From: an uncultured Ruminococcus sp.
Lineage (GTDB): Bacteria > Bacillota > Clostridia > Oscillospirales > Ruminococcaceae
Length of the DNA: 57,880 nt
Assembly (NCBI GenBank): GCA_902781565.1
Contig: CACZJT010000006.1
Coordinates: 1 to 57,880, forward strand
Direction: 5' to 3'
In this document: piece by piece, positions 8,194 to 16,654 of the stretch
Layout of the letters: every line of letters starts with the position of its first letter
Numbering within the stretch: position 1 is the stretch's first letter
Notes under the pieces: generated by a model
Database searches by the model: none
Seen by the model: the letters and a program-made list of their open reading frames with translations, nothing else
Told to the model about the DNA's origin: nothing
Translations under genes and position numbers: made by a program

Positions 8194-8242
8194 CGGACAA
8201 CGGGATAATTAACTTTTATCCTGTTGCCCGATTTCTATTATA
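8194..8242 (-). promoter_or_regulatory. -10 box and 5'-end hairpin of zinc-ribbon gene
   Basis: Minus-strand TATAAT (8237-8242) would start RNA near 8230. The transcript would open with an imperfect 15-base inverted repeat (8216-8230 with 8194-8208; GGATAA/TTATCC and CAAC/GTTG cores). No good -35 is visible. The hairpin could stabilise the RNA or be an operator. Confidence 0.4.
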
Positions 8243-8317
8243 CGAAAGATTTATTAAATGTTATCCATCATACGATGAACAAACGGTAAAACGATAAAAA
8301 TATTTGTCGATATATCG

Positions 8318-11164
8318 TTATTTGAGCATCTTTTTGAGGTACTGACCCGTGTAGGACTTCTCGTTCTTCGCCACTTCCTCGGGGGTGCCCGTGCAGACGA
8401 CCGTTCCGCCGCCGTTGCCGCCCTCGGGTCCGAGGTCAATGATATGGTCGGCGGACTTTATCACGTCTAAGTTATGCTCGATCACCAGCACCGTATTCCC
8501 GCCGTCGGCGAGCTTTTGCAGCACCTCTATGAGCTTGTGGACGTCGGCGGAGTGCAGACCCGTGGTCGGCTCGTCGAGGATATAGAACGTCCTGCCCGTG
8601 GCACGCTTCGACAGCTCGGTGGCGAGCTTTACGCGCTGGGCTTCGCCGCCCGAAAGAGTGGTCGCAGGCTGTCCGATCTTCACGTAGCCCAGCCCCACCT
8701 CCACGAGGGTGTCCATGCGGCGCTTGATCTTGGGGATATTCTCAAAGAACTGTGCGCCCTCCTCCACGGTCATTTCGAGGACGTCGTGGATATTCTTGCC
8801 CTTGTAGCGCACTTCAAGGGTCTCGCGGTTGTAGCGCTTTCCGCGGCAGACCTCGCAGGGAACGTAGACATCTGGCAGGAAGTGCATTTCGATCTTCAAG
8901 ATACCGTCGCCCTCGCAGGCTTCACAGCGACCGCCCTTGACGTTGAAGGAGAAGCGCCCCGCGCCGTAGCCGTGAGCCTTGGCGTCGGAGGTGGAGGCGA
9001 ACAGCTCGCGGATATCGCTGAATACGCCCGTGTAAGTTGCGGGATTCGAGCGGGGCGTCCTGCCTATGGGGGACTGGTCTATGTGTATCACCTTGTCGAG
9101 GTGTTCGAGCCCCCTGATCTCGCGGAACTTTCCTGCCCTGACGCGGGCGCGGTTGAGCTTGTTCGAGAGGTGCTTCGAGATGATCTCATTGACAAGCGAG
9201 GACTTGCCCGACCCCGAAACGCCCGTCACGCAGGTAAACGTCCCAAGCGGCACCGAAACGTCTATCTTTTTCAGGTTGTTCTCCTCCGCACCGATGACGG
9301 TGAGGAACTCCCCGCTTCCCTTCCTGCGCTCGGCGGGAACGGGTATTTTCAGCGCCCCCGACAGGTAGCGCCCCGTCCATGAGCGTTCGCACTTCTCTAT
9401 CTCCTCGAGCGTTCCCGCGCAGACTATCTCGCCGCCGTGTACGCCCGCGCCGGGTCCCACATCGACGATGAAATCCGCCGCCCGCATGGTGTCCTCGTCA
9501 TGCTCCACGACTATAAGCGTATTGCCGAGGTCCCGCAGGCGTTTGAGGGTAGCTATCAGCTTGTCGTTGTCCCGCTGGTGCAGACCTATGGACGGCTCGT
9601 CGAGGATATACAGCACACCCATAAGTGATGAGCCTATCTGTGTCGCAAGGCGAATGCGCTGGCTCTCCCCGCCCGAGAGCGTTCCGCTCGACCGCGCAAG
9701 GGTCAGGTATTCGAGCCCCACGCTTTGCAGGAAGCCCAGCCTTTCGCGTATCTCCTTTATTATCAGCCGTCCGATCATGCGCTCGCGTTCGGTAAGCTCC
9801 AAGTTGTCGAAGAACTCCAGCGCTTCGGTGACGGAAAGCTCCGTCAGCTCATAGATGTTCTTTCCGCCCACCGTCACCGAAAGGCTCTCCTTGCGAAGCC
9901 TGCGCCCGCCGCAGTCGGGGCAGGGGTGCTCGGACATATAGGATTCGATCTCGTTTTTCGCGTAATCGCTGGCGTTTTCCTTGCTGTAGCGGCGTTCGAG
10001 GTTGTTCACAACGCCCTCGAAGGAAGTCTCGTACAGATCGCCGAACCAGCCCACGCCCCTCTGCAATTCGAGCTTTTCGCCGTTGGTGCCGTAGAGGAAC
10101 AGATCAAGCTCCTCGGGCTTTAGGTCGCGAACGGGGGTATCGAGGGAAACGCCGTACTTCTCGCTTATGGCGCGGAAGTAGTTCATGGCTATGGAATCAT
10201 CGGTGAGGGTGTTCCAGCCGCTTGCCTTGATAGCGCCCTCACGTATCGAGAGGGAGTCATCGGGGATTATTATGCGGGGATCGACCTTTCGGAACACGCC
10301 CAGACCCGTACAGGTGGGGCAGGCTCCGAAGGGGTTGTTGAAGGAGAACATTCTCGGCTGTAATTCGGGGAGGGATATGCCGTGTTCGGGGCAGGCGTAG
10401 TTGGTGGAGTAGACCTGTGTTTCCTCCTCCGCGCGGTTCTCGTCGGGGAGCACGTCCACAACTATCATGCCGTCGGTCAGGGCGCTTATAGTCTCGATGG
10501 AATCCGCGAGCCTGCCCTTTATGCCGTCCTTTATCACAAGGCGGTCTACGACTATCTCTATTACGTGCTTTTTGTTCTTGTCGAGCTTTATCTCCTCCGA
10601 GAGGTCGAACACCTCACCGTCAATGCGAACGCGCACATAGCCCGACTTCCGCGCCTTTTCAAGCTCTTTCTTATGCTCGCCCTTTCGGCCCTTGACTATG
10701 GGCGCAAGGAGCTGTATGCGGGTGCGTTCGGGAAGCTCCATTACCTTATCGACTATCTGATCTACCGACTGCTGACGAATCTCCCGACCGCAGACGGGGC
10801 AGTGCGGCACGCCTATTCGGGCGTAGAGCAGACGCAGGTAGTCGTATATCTCCGTGACCGTCCCCACGGTGGAGCGGGGGTTCTTCGAGGTGGTCTTCTG
10901 GTCTATTGAGATGGCGGGAGAAAGCCCCTCTATGGAGTCTACGTCGGGCTTCTCCATCTGCCCGAGGAACTGTCTTGCGTAGCTCGAAAGGGACTCCATG
11001 TACCTCCGCTGACCGTCCGCAAATATTGTATCGAACGCCAGCGAGGACTTCCCCGATCCCGAAAGCCCCGTCATGACGATGAGCTTGTCGCGGGGTATCT
11101 CCACATCGACGCTTTTGAGGTTATGTTCTCTCGCGCCGCGAATGATTATCTTATCGTTCTGCAT
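8318..11164 (-). CDS. uvrA: Excinuclease ABC subunit A
   Basis: DNA-damage recognition ATPase of nucleotide excision repair, which loads UvrB at lesions. The 948 residues are full length. Two ABC ATPase modules are complete: Walker [11 protein letters not shown] near residue 35 and [10 protein letters not shown] near 650, signatures [12 protein letters not shown] and [12 protein letters not shown], and Walker [11 protein letters not shown] and [10 protein letters not shown]. Zinc-module cysteines are seen in [16 protein letters not shown] and CEACEGDG...CEVCRG. AAGGA lies six bases before the ATG. It follows an unknown membrane-protein gene by 37 bases; uvrB is not in the window. Confidence 0.97.
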   Translation of the reverse strand: MQNDKIIIRGAREHNLKSVDVEIPRDKLIVMTGLSGSGKSSLAFDTIFADGQRRYMESLSSYARQFLGQMEKPDVDSIEGLSPAISIDQKTTSKNPRSTVGTVTEIYDYLRLLYARIGVPHCPVCGREIRQQSVDQIVDKVMELPERTRIQLLAPIVKGRKGEHKKELEKARKSGYVRVRIDGEVFDLSEEIKLDKNKKHVIEIVVDRLVIKDGIKGRLADSIETISALTDGMIVVDVLPDENRAEEETQVYSTNYACPEHGISLPELQPRMFSFNNPFGACPTCTGLGVFRKVDPRIIIPDDSLSIREGAIKASGWNTLTDDSIAMNYFRAISEKYGVSLDTPVRDLKPEELDLFLYGTNGEKLELQRGVGWFGDLYETSFEGVVNNLERRYSKENASDYAKNEIESYMSEHPCPDCGGRRLRKESLSVTVGGKNIYELTELSVTEALEFFDNLELTERERMIGRLIIKEIRERLGFLQSVGLEYLTLARSSGTLSGGESQRIRLATQIGSSLMGVLYILDEPSIGLHQRDNDKLIATLKRLRDLGNTLIVVEHDEDTMRAADFIVDVGPGAGVHGGEIVCAGTLEEIEKCERSWTGRYLSGALKIPVPAERRKGSGEFLTVIGAEENNLKKIDVSVPLGTFTCVTGVSGSGKSSLVNEIISKHLSNKLNRARVRAGKFREIRGLEHLDKVIHIDQSPIGRTPRSNPATYTGVFSDIRELFASTSDAKAHGYGAGRFSFNVKGGRCEACEGDGILKIEMHFLPDVYVPCEVCRGKRYNRETLEVRYKGKNIHDVLEMTVEEGAQFFENIPKIKRRMDTLVEVGLGYVKIGQPATTLSGGEAQRVKLATELSKRATGRTFYILDEPTTGLHSADVHKLIEVLQKLADGGNTVLVIEHNLDVIKSADHIIDLGPEGGNGGGTVVCTGTPEEVAKNEKSYTGQYLKKMLK

Positions 11165-11201
11165 TTCTTTTCCTTACTTCCTTTTTATATTCAAACAAAC
11201 T

Positions 11202-11981
11202 TCAAACAAACGATGACCTGAACACGATGTCGGGCACATAGCCCTCCGCGAGAATGCTTTGGGTGAAATGCAGGTGGCAGTGTCCGCACTTCTGCTCCGA
11301 TGGTATGTCATAGATGAATCTGCGGTTCTCGATGGAGTCGTAGACGTTATCCGCGAAGTGGTAGGACTGGGGGCGGCACTCTATCCGCCTTGCTGCCAGC
11401 TCATTCACGAGCCGTAAGAAGTCCCCCGTCATGTCATCGTTCTTGTCGGTGAAAACGTCGAAGGATCCGATCTCACCGCACGCGAGGTAGTCCTCGAAGG
11501 TCGCGTCCCTGTCCATGCAGCCCATGCGGTCGCCGTCTGTTCCTTGCCAGAATACCCTTGCGCTCTCGCCGTAGACGTCCTTTGCTATTGAGGTCAGCAG
11601 AGCGAGGGTCTTGTCCTCGTATTTCACGGCAGTGTAGTTGCAGTAGAATCCCGGTCTGCCCTCTACACCCGCTACGAATATCTTCTTATCGGGGAATTCA
11701 TCACAGGTGACGTACATATGCACCGAATTTCCGTGACGCCCGAAAACGTCCCCCGAGCCTATCTTGTAGGGCTTGTCTTCGAGGTATCTGAACCTCGTGC
11801 CATATTTTCTGTTCAGGTATCTTATCGCGGCGCGGCGTTTCAGCGGGCTGTTGACGCGCACAAAGAACCTTCTGATCTCAAGCAGCACGACCACGAACAC
11901 GATCGGTACGGCGAGCAATCCGACGCCCACAGCCGTCCCCAAAGCACCCGCCGCTTTGCGTAGAACGCTTTTCTTTTCCAT
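11202..11981 (-). CDS. Unknown protein with one N-terminal membrane helix
   Basis: A 259-residue protein that I cannot assign. Residues ~8-36 form one hydrophobic helix ([20 protein letters not shown]) followed by an Arg/Lys-rich segment, which predicts a cytoplasmic C-terminal domain. That domain is mixed alpha/beta, with a conserved-looking CGHCHLHF motif near the C terminus that could bind metal. AAGGATG lies seven bases before the chosen ATG; a start 27 bases upstream lacks a site. It precedes uvrA by 37 bases and has its own sigma-A promoter. Confidence 0.75.
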   Translation of the reverse strand: MEKKSVLRKAAGALGTAVGVGLLAVPIVFVVVLLEIRRFFVRVNSPLKRRAAIRYLNRKYGTRFRYLEDKPYKIGSGDVFGRHGNSVHMYVTCDEFPDKKIFVAGVEGRPGFYCNYTAVKYEDKTLALLTSIAKDVYGESARVFWQGTDGDRMGCMDRDATFEDYLACGEIGSFDVFTDKNDDMTGDFLRLVNELAARRIECRPQSYHFADNVYDSIENRRFIYDIPSEQKCGHCHLHFTQSILAEGYVPDIVFRSSFV

Positions 11982-12012
11982 ATCATCATCCTTTATGAAA
12001 ATATACAAGCCT

Positions 12013-12041
12013 ATTATACACCATTTTGGTCTGAATGTAAA
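12013..12041 (-). promoter_or_regulatory. Sigma-A promoter of unknown gene-uvrA unit
   Basis: Minus-strand TTTACA (12036-12041), 17-bp spacer, TATAAT (12013-12018). No LexA-like box is obvious next to it. Confidence 0.75.
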
Positions 12042-12070
12042 GGCATTTTTGTAAACATTTTTCGCCGCAC

Positions 12071-12117
12071 GAAAACTAATACCCCCGCCGACCCAAAGGG
12101 ACAGCAGGGGTATTAGT
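12071..12117 (-). terminator. Terminator of pilin gene
   Basis: An 11-bp perfect stem (ACTAATACCCC, 12075-12085, with GGGGTATTAGT, 12107-12117) is followed by TTTT on the minus strand. Confidence 0.75.
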
Positions 12118-12168
12118 TATGAAATGGTGATAAAGAAAAGTGCTTGTTTATCGGCAGATACCCAAAGC

Positions 12169-12900
12169 TCACCAGCCCCAGGCATCTAATGTGTTAGCCT
12201 TCTGATTATAATTCTCGTAGTAAGAATTGTTGTATTCATCACAGGGGTCGGGCCATACTCTGTAGCGAAGTCCGCTGCCGCCTGCGCCCTTGGAATCACC
12301 TGTCCAGATCTCGACGCGCCTGTCGTCCTTGCGCCAGCAGATAAACCAACGGTCGGTGTTCACGTTATCTTTATGATCGAGATATTTAAGAGGGAGCTGA
12401 TAAGCGCCCGAATCGCTTACGAAAGAATGGTCTTCGCCGTGGAACATTCTCTCGTTAAGTATCTCGCAGAAAAGACGTCTTTCATCGTTTCCCGGTTCCC
12501 ATTCGGGGCACTTATGCGAAGCCTTAGGCTTGGTGCCGTCGAGCTTGGCAACGATCATAACACCGTACTGCTCGGGATCCATCGAGCCGCCCGACCATAC
12601 CTTGACTTTCTTCTTGGAGGAAGCGTTTCTATAAAATGAATCCTCGGTATCTGAAGCATATTTTAGACCTGCATATTTATCGGTCTGATCTATCTCGCCC
12701 ATAGCCGCGTCGAGCAATACGCCGTTTACGACCATATAGATCTGCTTGGCATTCGATGTATCGACCCTGCGCTGAGCCTTATGTATATAGTTAAAGAGAG
12801 AAGGAATGATGATAGCCGCAAGAACACCGATTATAGCGATAACGACTACCATTTCGACCAGCGTAAAGCCTTTTCGTGATTTCGTAAAATCACCTTTCAT
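12169..12900 (-). CDS. Type IV pilin-like protein (prepilin signal)
   Basis: Prepilin-type protein of 243 residues. After a short basic leader comes the class III cleavage and N-methylation motif RKGFTLVEMVVVIAIIGVLA, with Glu5 of the mature form present. A long hydrophobic helix continues to about residue 35. The C-terminal ~200 residues are polar and rich in Trp, Cys and charged residues, longer than a minimal pseudopilin. AGAGG precedes the ATG. No prepilin peptidase, PilB/PilT ATPase or PilC-like gene is in the window, so any assembly machinery lies elsewhere. Confidence 0.85.
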   Translation of the reverse strand: MKGDFTKSRKGFTLVEMVVVIAIIGVLAAIIIPSLFNYIHKAQRRVDTSNAKQIYMVVNGVLLDAAMGEIDQTDKYAGLKYASDTEDSFYRNASSKKKVKVWSGGSMDPEQYGVMIVAKLDGTKPKASHKCPEWEPGNDERRLFCEILNERMFHGEDHSFVSDSGAYQLPLKYLDHKDNVNTDRWFICWRKDDRRVEIWTGDSKGAGGSGLRYRVWPDPCDEYNNSYYENYNQKANTLDAWGW

Positions 12901-13020
12901 AAATATTACCTCTTTTCACCGTTTCATAACTGTTTTCGCGGTTTTCGTAACCTTACCCGCGTATCACCGAACCCGACGCCCCATGCGTCTGCTTATCATC
13001 TTCTTCGTTTCTATAATAAT

Positions 13021-13049
13021 ATTATATCACCGAAGTCTCCAATTGTCAA
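13021..13049 (-). promoter_or_regulatory. Sigma-A promoter of pilin gene
   Basis: Minus-strand TTGACA (13044-13049), 17-bp spacer, TATAAT (13021-13026), about 120 bases before the pilin ATG; the leader is long for this window. Confidence 0.8.
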
Positions 13050-13325
13050 CAAAAACAAAAAAAGAAATATATTTAACTATTATTTTTGTGCAGACGCACA
13101 AATACATTCGGCGTCGATTGTCTTAAACTTCCAATTGTTTCAATCATTTAACAACACTTCATACCAAAATGAGAGATCTTTAGTTAAAAAATGCTACAAA
13201 AAATTTCGTTCATTTATAGGATTTTCGTAAATTTTCGCAAGTGCGAGACTGCAAGACACGGACTTTGGTGTTAATGCATACAATATATATGCGAAATCCC
13301 CGCGGCGTTTTAGCAATTTACACTC
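13050..13325. other. AT-rich intergenic stretch without a convincing gene
   Basis: Between the divergent pilin and alr promoters. An open minus-strand frame of 67 codons (13194-13397) overlaps the alr promoter and start, has no ribosome site and resembles nothing. I see no RNA gene or repeat here. Confidence 0.5.
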
Positions 13326-13355
13326 TTGACGGAGGGGGTCAAAAAGATGTATAAT
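13326..13355 (+). promoter_or_regulatory. Sigma-A promoter of alr
   Basis: TTGACG (13326-13331), 18-bp spacer, TATAAT (13350-13355) with TG directly before the -10. Confidence 0.8.
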
Positions 13356-13389
13356 TATTCTGTAAAACCATTTTTGGAGAATCGGAGAT

Positions 13390-14556
13390 ATGAGCATGAA
13401 ACTATATAAAAGGACCTGGGCGGAGATATCCCTTGATGCACTGGAAAAGAATTACAGAGCTTACCGCGATAGCGTAAGCGATAAGATCGACATAATGTGC
13501 GTTGTGAAGGCTTTCTGCTACGGTCACAGCGACCGTATAGTTACACCTTTTTTGCAAAGTGAGCTGGGCGTAAAGTGGTTCGCGGTGTCGAATCTCGATG
13601 AAGCTATCCGCCTTCGCAAGGCTGGTGTCACGGGCAATATACTGATACTCGGCTACACCTCTCCCGACGAGGCGGAAGAGCTGGAGGAGTTCGACATCAT
13701 ACAGGCTGTCGTTTCCCCCGAATACGCAAGGGAGCTTTCCGAAAATGCGGTGGGGAGCGTGCGCTGTCATATCGCCGTGGATACGGGCATGACGCGCATA
13801 GGTCTGAGAGGTACTCCCGAAGAGATAGCCGACGGTATCTGCGTGATCGCGGCTATGGATAAGCTCAAAGTCGAGGGAGCTTTCACCCATTACGCAGTCG
13901 CCGACACACTCACCGACGACTGCATAGCCTACACCGAGCGTCAGGCAGAGCTGCTTTACGCGGCTGCCGACATCGCCCGCGCCCGCGGGGTGAAGCTCGA
14001 TACCGTACACAGCCTTAACTCGGCGGGCGGTCTTTTTCGCTGTGACGAGCGTTCCACGCTTGCAAGGCTGGGGATAATCCTCTACGGTCTGAAGCCCGAC
14101 TATGCACTTGATATGCCCATCGACATAGAACCCGTAATGTCCCTGAAGTCCACCGTTTCGCAGGTCAAGACAGTTGAAGCGGGCGTTGACATAAGCTACG
14201 GCAGGACTTTCACGACCCCGAAGGAAATGAAGATAGCCACCGTTGCCTGCGGCTACGCGGACGGCTATCCCCGCGCCCTCTCGAACATCGGCGACGTGCT
14301 GATACACGGCAGGCGGTGCAGGATAGTCGGAAGGGTCTGCATGGATCAGTTCATGTGCGACGTCAGCGACGTTCCCGACGTCAAGGCGGGCGACACAGTG
14401 ACGCTCATCGGCTTCGAGGGCGGCGAGCGCATCACCGCCGACGATATCGGTCAGCTCACGGGAACGATAGGCTACGAGATAGTCTGCGGCATTTCCGAGA
14501 GAGTCCCCCGCGCGGCTGTACAAGACGGAGAATACACGGGGATATTCAAGCTCTGA
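13390..14556 (+). CDS. alr: Alanine racemase
   Basis: PLP enzyme making D-alanine for peptidoglycan. The 388 residues match the family length. Lys40 in CVVKAFCYGH is the PLP lysine; ISYGRTF carries the second catalytic base Tyr, and CGYADGYPR and GRVCMDQFMCDV are conserved C-terminal motifs. The usual VVKANAYGHG is VVKAFCYGHS here, leaving the key Lys, Tyr and His. ATGs at 13390 and 13396 each have a GGAG at 10 and 8 bases respectively, so the exact start is open. It is monocistronic. Confidence 0.94.
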   Translation: MSMKLYKRTWAEISLDALEKNYRAYRDSVSDKIDIMCVVKAFCYGHSDRIVTPFLQSELGVKWFAVSNLDEAIRLRKAGVTGNILILGYTSPDEAEELEEFDIIQAVVSPEYARELSENAVGSVRCHIAVDTGMTRIGLRGTPEEIADGICVIAAMDKLKVEGAFTHYAVADTLTDDCIAYTERQAELLYAAADIARARGVKLDTVHSLNSAGGLFRCDERSTLARLGIILYGLKPDYALDMPIDIEPVMSLKSTVSQVKTVEAGVDISYGRTFTTPKEMKIATVACGYADGYPRALSNIGDVLIHGRRCRIVGRVCMDQFMCDVSDVPDVKAGDTVTLIGFEGGERITADDIGQLTGTIGYEIVCGISERVPRAAVQDGEYTGIFKL

Positions 14557-14588
14557 ACAGCGAATATAAGAATTTTTTGTAAATCCGC

Positions 14589-14617
14589 TTGCAAAAATAC
14601 TTAATATATGGTATAAT
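14589..14617 (+). promoter_or_regulatory. Sigma-A promoter of thyX operon
   Basis: TTGCAA (14589-14594), 17-bp spacer, TATAAT (14612-14617), giving a leader of about 80 bases before thyX. Confidence 0.8.
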
Positions 14618-14671
14618 AAGAAAAGATATGCAGACTTGCCGATAATTTTGCATTGACTTCAAGGAGGTCGG

Positions 14672-14713
14672 GTGTTAAGATATTATCGGGAGGTCGGACG
14701 AGGTGACAGATAG
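14672..14713 (+). CDS. Possible 13-codon leader ORF overlapping thyX start
   Basis: AAGGAGG (14661-14667) precedes GTG 14672 by four bases. The short frame ends at TAG 14711-14713, overlapping the thyX GTG (14703) by 11 bases in another frame. It could couple translation into thyX. The peptide has no recognisable attenuation codons. It may be fortuitous. Confidence 0.25.
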   Translation: MLRYYREVGRGDR

Positions 14714-15488
14714 AATGAAGGTCGAACTGCTAAGCCATACCCCCGAGCCCGAGAGGTACATAGCCGCCGCCGCAAAGCTATGCTACGCCAATGCGGACGT
14801 GGACACGCTTCTTGACGGGCTTGACGAAAAGAAAACTCACGATTTCATCGAAATGCTTTCGTCTATAGGTCACGAGAGCCCCATAGAGCACGTTTCCTTT
14901 ACCTTTGCGGTCGAGGGTATCTCCCGCGCCTGCTCACATCAGCTCGTCAGACACAGGATAGCTTCCTACTCTCAGCAGAGCCAAAGGTATGTGGCTATGG
15001 ACAACTTTGAATATGTCACACCGCCCGAGATAGCAGAGCTTCCCGAGGCGGCGGAGTTGTTTGAAGAGGAAATGAAACGCGCCGCCGAGAGCTACGAGAG
15101 GCTCGCGGAGCTGCTGACCGAAAAGCATACAAAGACCTTCATCGCCGAAGGCATGGACGAAAAGACCGCCCGTCAGAGGGCGAGGAAAAAGGCTAACGAG
15201 GACGCGCGTTTCGTGCTCCCGAACGCCTGCACCACAAAGATAATAGTCACCATGAACGCAAGGACGCTCATGCACTTTTTCAGACTGCGCTGCTGTGACC
15301 GCGCACAGTGGGAGATTCGCGAAGTCGCGCGGGAAATGCTCAGGCTCGCGGCAGGCGTCGCTCCGACACTTTTTGCAAAGGCAGGACCCTCCTGCGTGAA
15401 CGGAAGCTGCACCGAGGGCAAGATGTCCTGCGGGAAAGCCGCGGAAATGAGGGAATATTTCAGACAGCTCAAAAACACCGACCATTGA
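14703..15488 (+). CDS. thyX: FAD-dependent thymidylate synthase
   Basis: Makes dTMP from dUMP with methylene-THF, using FAD and NADPH. The 261 residues hold the ThyX signature [14 protein letters not shown] (RHRxxS) and the [13 protein letters not shown] motif typical of the family. A C-terminal [15 protein letters not shown] stretch is Cys-rich. The GTG start sits nine bases after GGGAGG; the next in-frame ATG (14715) is too far from it. It opens a run of five genes and precedes the DJ-1 gene by 18 bases. A folate gene follows in the same run, fitting the shared cofactor. Confidence 0.95.
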   Translation: MTDRMKVELLSHTPEPERYIAAAAKLCYANADVDTLLDGLDEKKTHDFIEMLSSIGHESPIEHVSFTFAVEGISRACSHQLVRHRIASYSQQSQRYVAMDNFEYVTPPEIAELPEAAELFEEEMKRAAESYERLAELLTEKHTKTFIAEGMDEKTARQRARKKANEDARFVLPNACTTKIIVTMNARTLMHFFRLRCCDRAQWEIREVAREMLRLAAGVAPTLFAKAGPSCVNGSCTEGKMSCGKAAEMREYFRQLKNTDH

Positions 15489-15506
15489 CCGAAGGGGGAG
15501 TTTTTT

Positions 15507-16049
15507 ATGGTATATGTATTTCTTGCGAACGGCTTCGAGGAGCTTGAAGCTACGGCTCCGATAGACGTGCTGCGCCGCGCGGGTGCTGAGGTGCTGACGG
15601 TGGGCGTCGGCTCGAAGCAGATAACCTCTGCGCATAATATGGTATACATCACCGACATCACCGCCGAGGAGATAAAACTCACGAGCGAGATAGAGATGAT
15701 GATCCTCCCGGGAGGAATGCCGGGAACGAAAAACCTCGAAAACTCCCCCGAAGTGCAGGCTGCTATAGACTACTGCGCCGAGAACGACAAACGCATAGCC
15801 GCTATCTGTGCGGCACCGAGCATACTGGGTCACAAGGGTCTGCTGGCGGGCAGGAAGGCTACCTGCTTCCCGGGCTTCGAGAAAGACCTCACCAAAGCGG
15901 AGGTCACAGGCGAGCCTGTGGTCTGTGACGGACAGTTCATCACCGCCAAGGGCGCAGGTGCGGCGCTGAGGTTCGCCCTTACTCTGACCGAGGTGCTTTT
16001 CGGCAGGGAAAAGGCTATGGCGCTGGCGTCCTCCATGCAGTACAAATGA
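15507..16049 (+). CDS. DJ-1/PfpI family protein
   Basis: Glutamine-amidotransferase-like fold of 180 residues, full length for the bacterial YajL/ThiJ type. The nucleophile elbow is IAAICAAPSILG (Cys near 100), preceded by the ILPGGMPGTKNL loop. Family members act as glyoxalase/deglycase-like or redox chaperones; the exact activity is not settled here. GGGGGAG precedes the ATG. The stop overlaps the ATGATG start of the next gene, so translation is coupled. Confidence 0.9.
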   Translation: MVYVFLANGFEELEATAPIDVLRRAGAEVLTVGVGSKQITSAHNMVYITDITAEEIKLTSEIEMMILPGGMPGTKNLENSPEVQAAIDYCAENDKRIAAICAAPSILGHKGLLAGRKATCFPGFEKDLTKAEVTGEPVVCDGQFITAKGAGAALRFALTLTEVLFGREKAMALASSMQYK

Positions 16050-16654
16050 TGACCGCCCCGAATGAAAAAAAGGCGTTCAGGCGGGAAATGCTTACAAAAC
16101 GCAGGGCTTATCCCGCCGACAGGATAGAAAAAAGCTCCGCAGCGATAGCCGAAAGGCTGTTCGGTACAGATGAGTTCGGAGCTGCCGAAACGATACTTTG
16201 CTTCGTTTCAACGGAGATAGAGGTCGGCACACGACCTATCATCGAAAGAGCCCGAATAGACGGCAAGAAGGTCGCGGTGCCTAAGTGCGTAAAGGGCGCT
16301 CCCCTGCTGACCTTCCATTATATAGAAAGCGCTGACGAGCTTGCGGAGGGCGCCTTCGGTATACCCGAGCCGCTGCCCGAGTGTGAGCAGTGCAGCGACT
16401 TCGGCGGCGCTTTGTGCATAGTCCCCGCCCTCTGCTGCGATATCCGGGGACACAGAATGGGCTACGGGCGCGGCTACTACGACAGATTTCTGGCAGGCTT
16501 CACGGGAGTGAGCTGCGGGGTGGTCTTTGAGGACTTCATGCTCCCCGAGATACCCACCGAGCCTACCGATATACCGCTCGATATCATCATTACCGATACC
16601 GATATCTACAGATATAGCAACAGCTTCGGTATGAAAGGAAAGACAAATGGATAA
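16046..16654 (+). CDS. 5-formyltetrahydrofolate cyclo-ligase
   Basis: ATP-dependent conversion of 5-formyl-THF to 5,10-methenyl-THF. The 202 residues are complete: N-terminal KKAFRREMLTKRR basic motif, mid ATP-site residues and the C-terminal signature GHRMGYGRGYYDRFL. The start overlaps the DJ-1 stop by 4 bases, and the end overlaps the mltG start by 8 bases. Its place near thyX suggests a folate one-carbon link. Confidence 0.94.
   Translation: MMTAPNEKKAFRREMLTKRRAYPADRIEKSSAAIAERLFGTDEFGAAETILCFVSTEIEVGTRPIIERARIDGKKVAVPKCVKGAPLLTFHYIESADELAEGAFGIPEPLPECEQCSDFGGALCIVPALCCDIRGHRMGYGRGYYDRFLAGFTGVSCGVVFEDFMLPEIPTEPTDIPLDIIITDTDIYRYSNSFGMKGKTNG

Noticed and set aside
13194..13397. 67-codon minus-strand frame
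   Set aside because: Overlaps the alr promoter and start, lacks a ribosome site and any resemblance.
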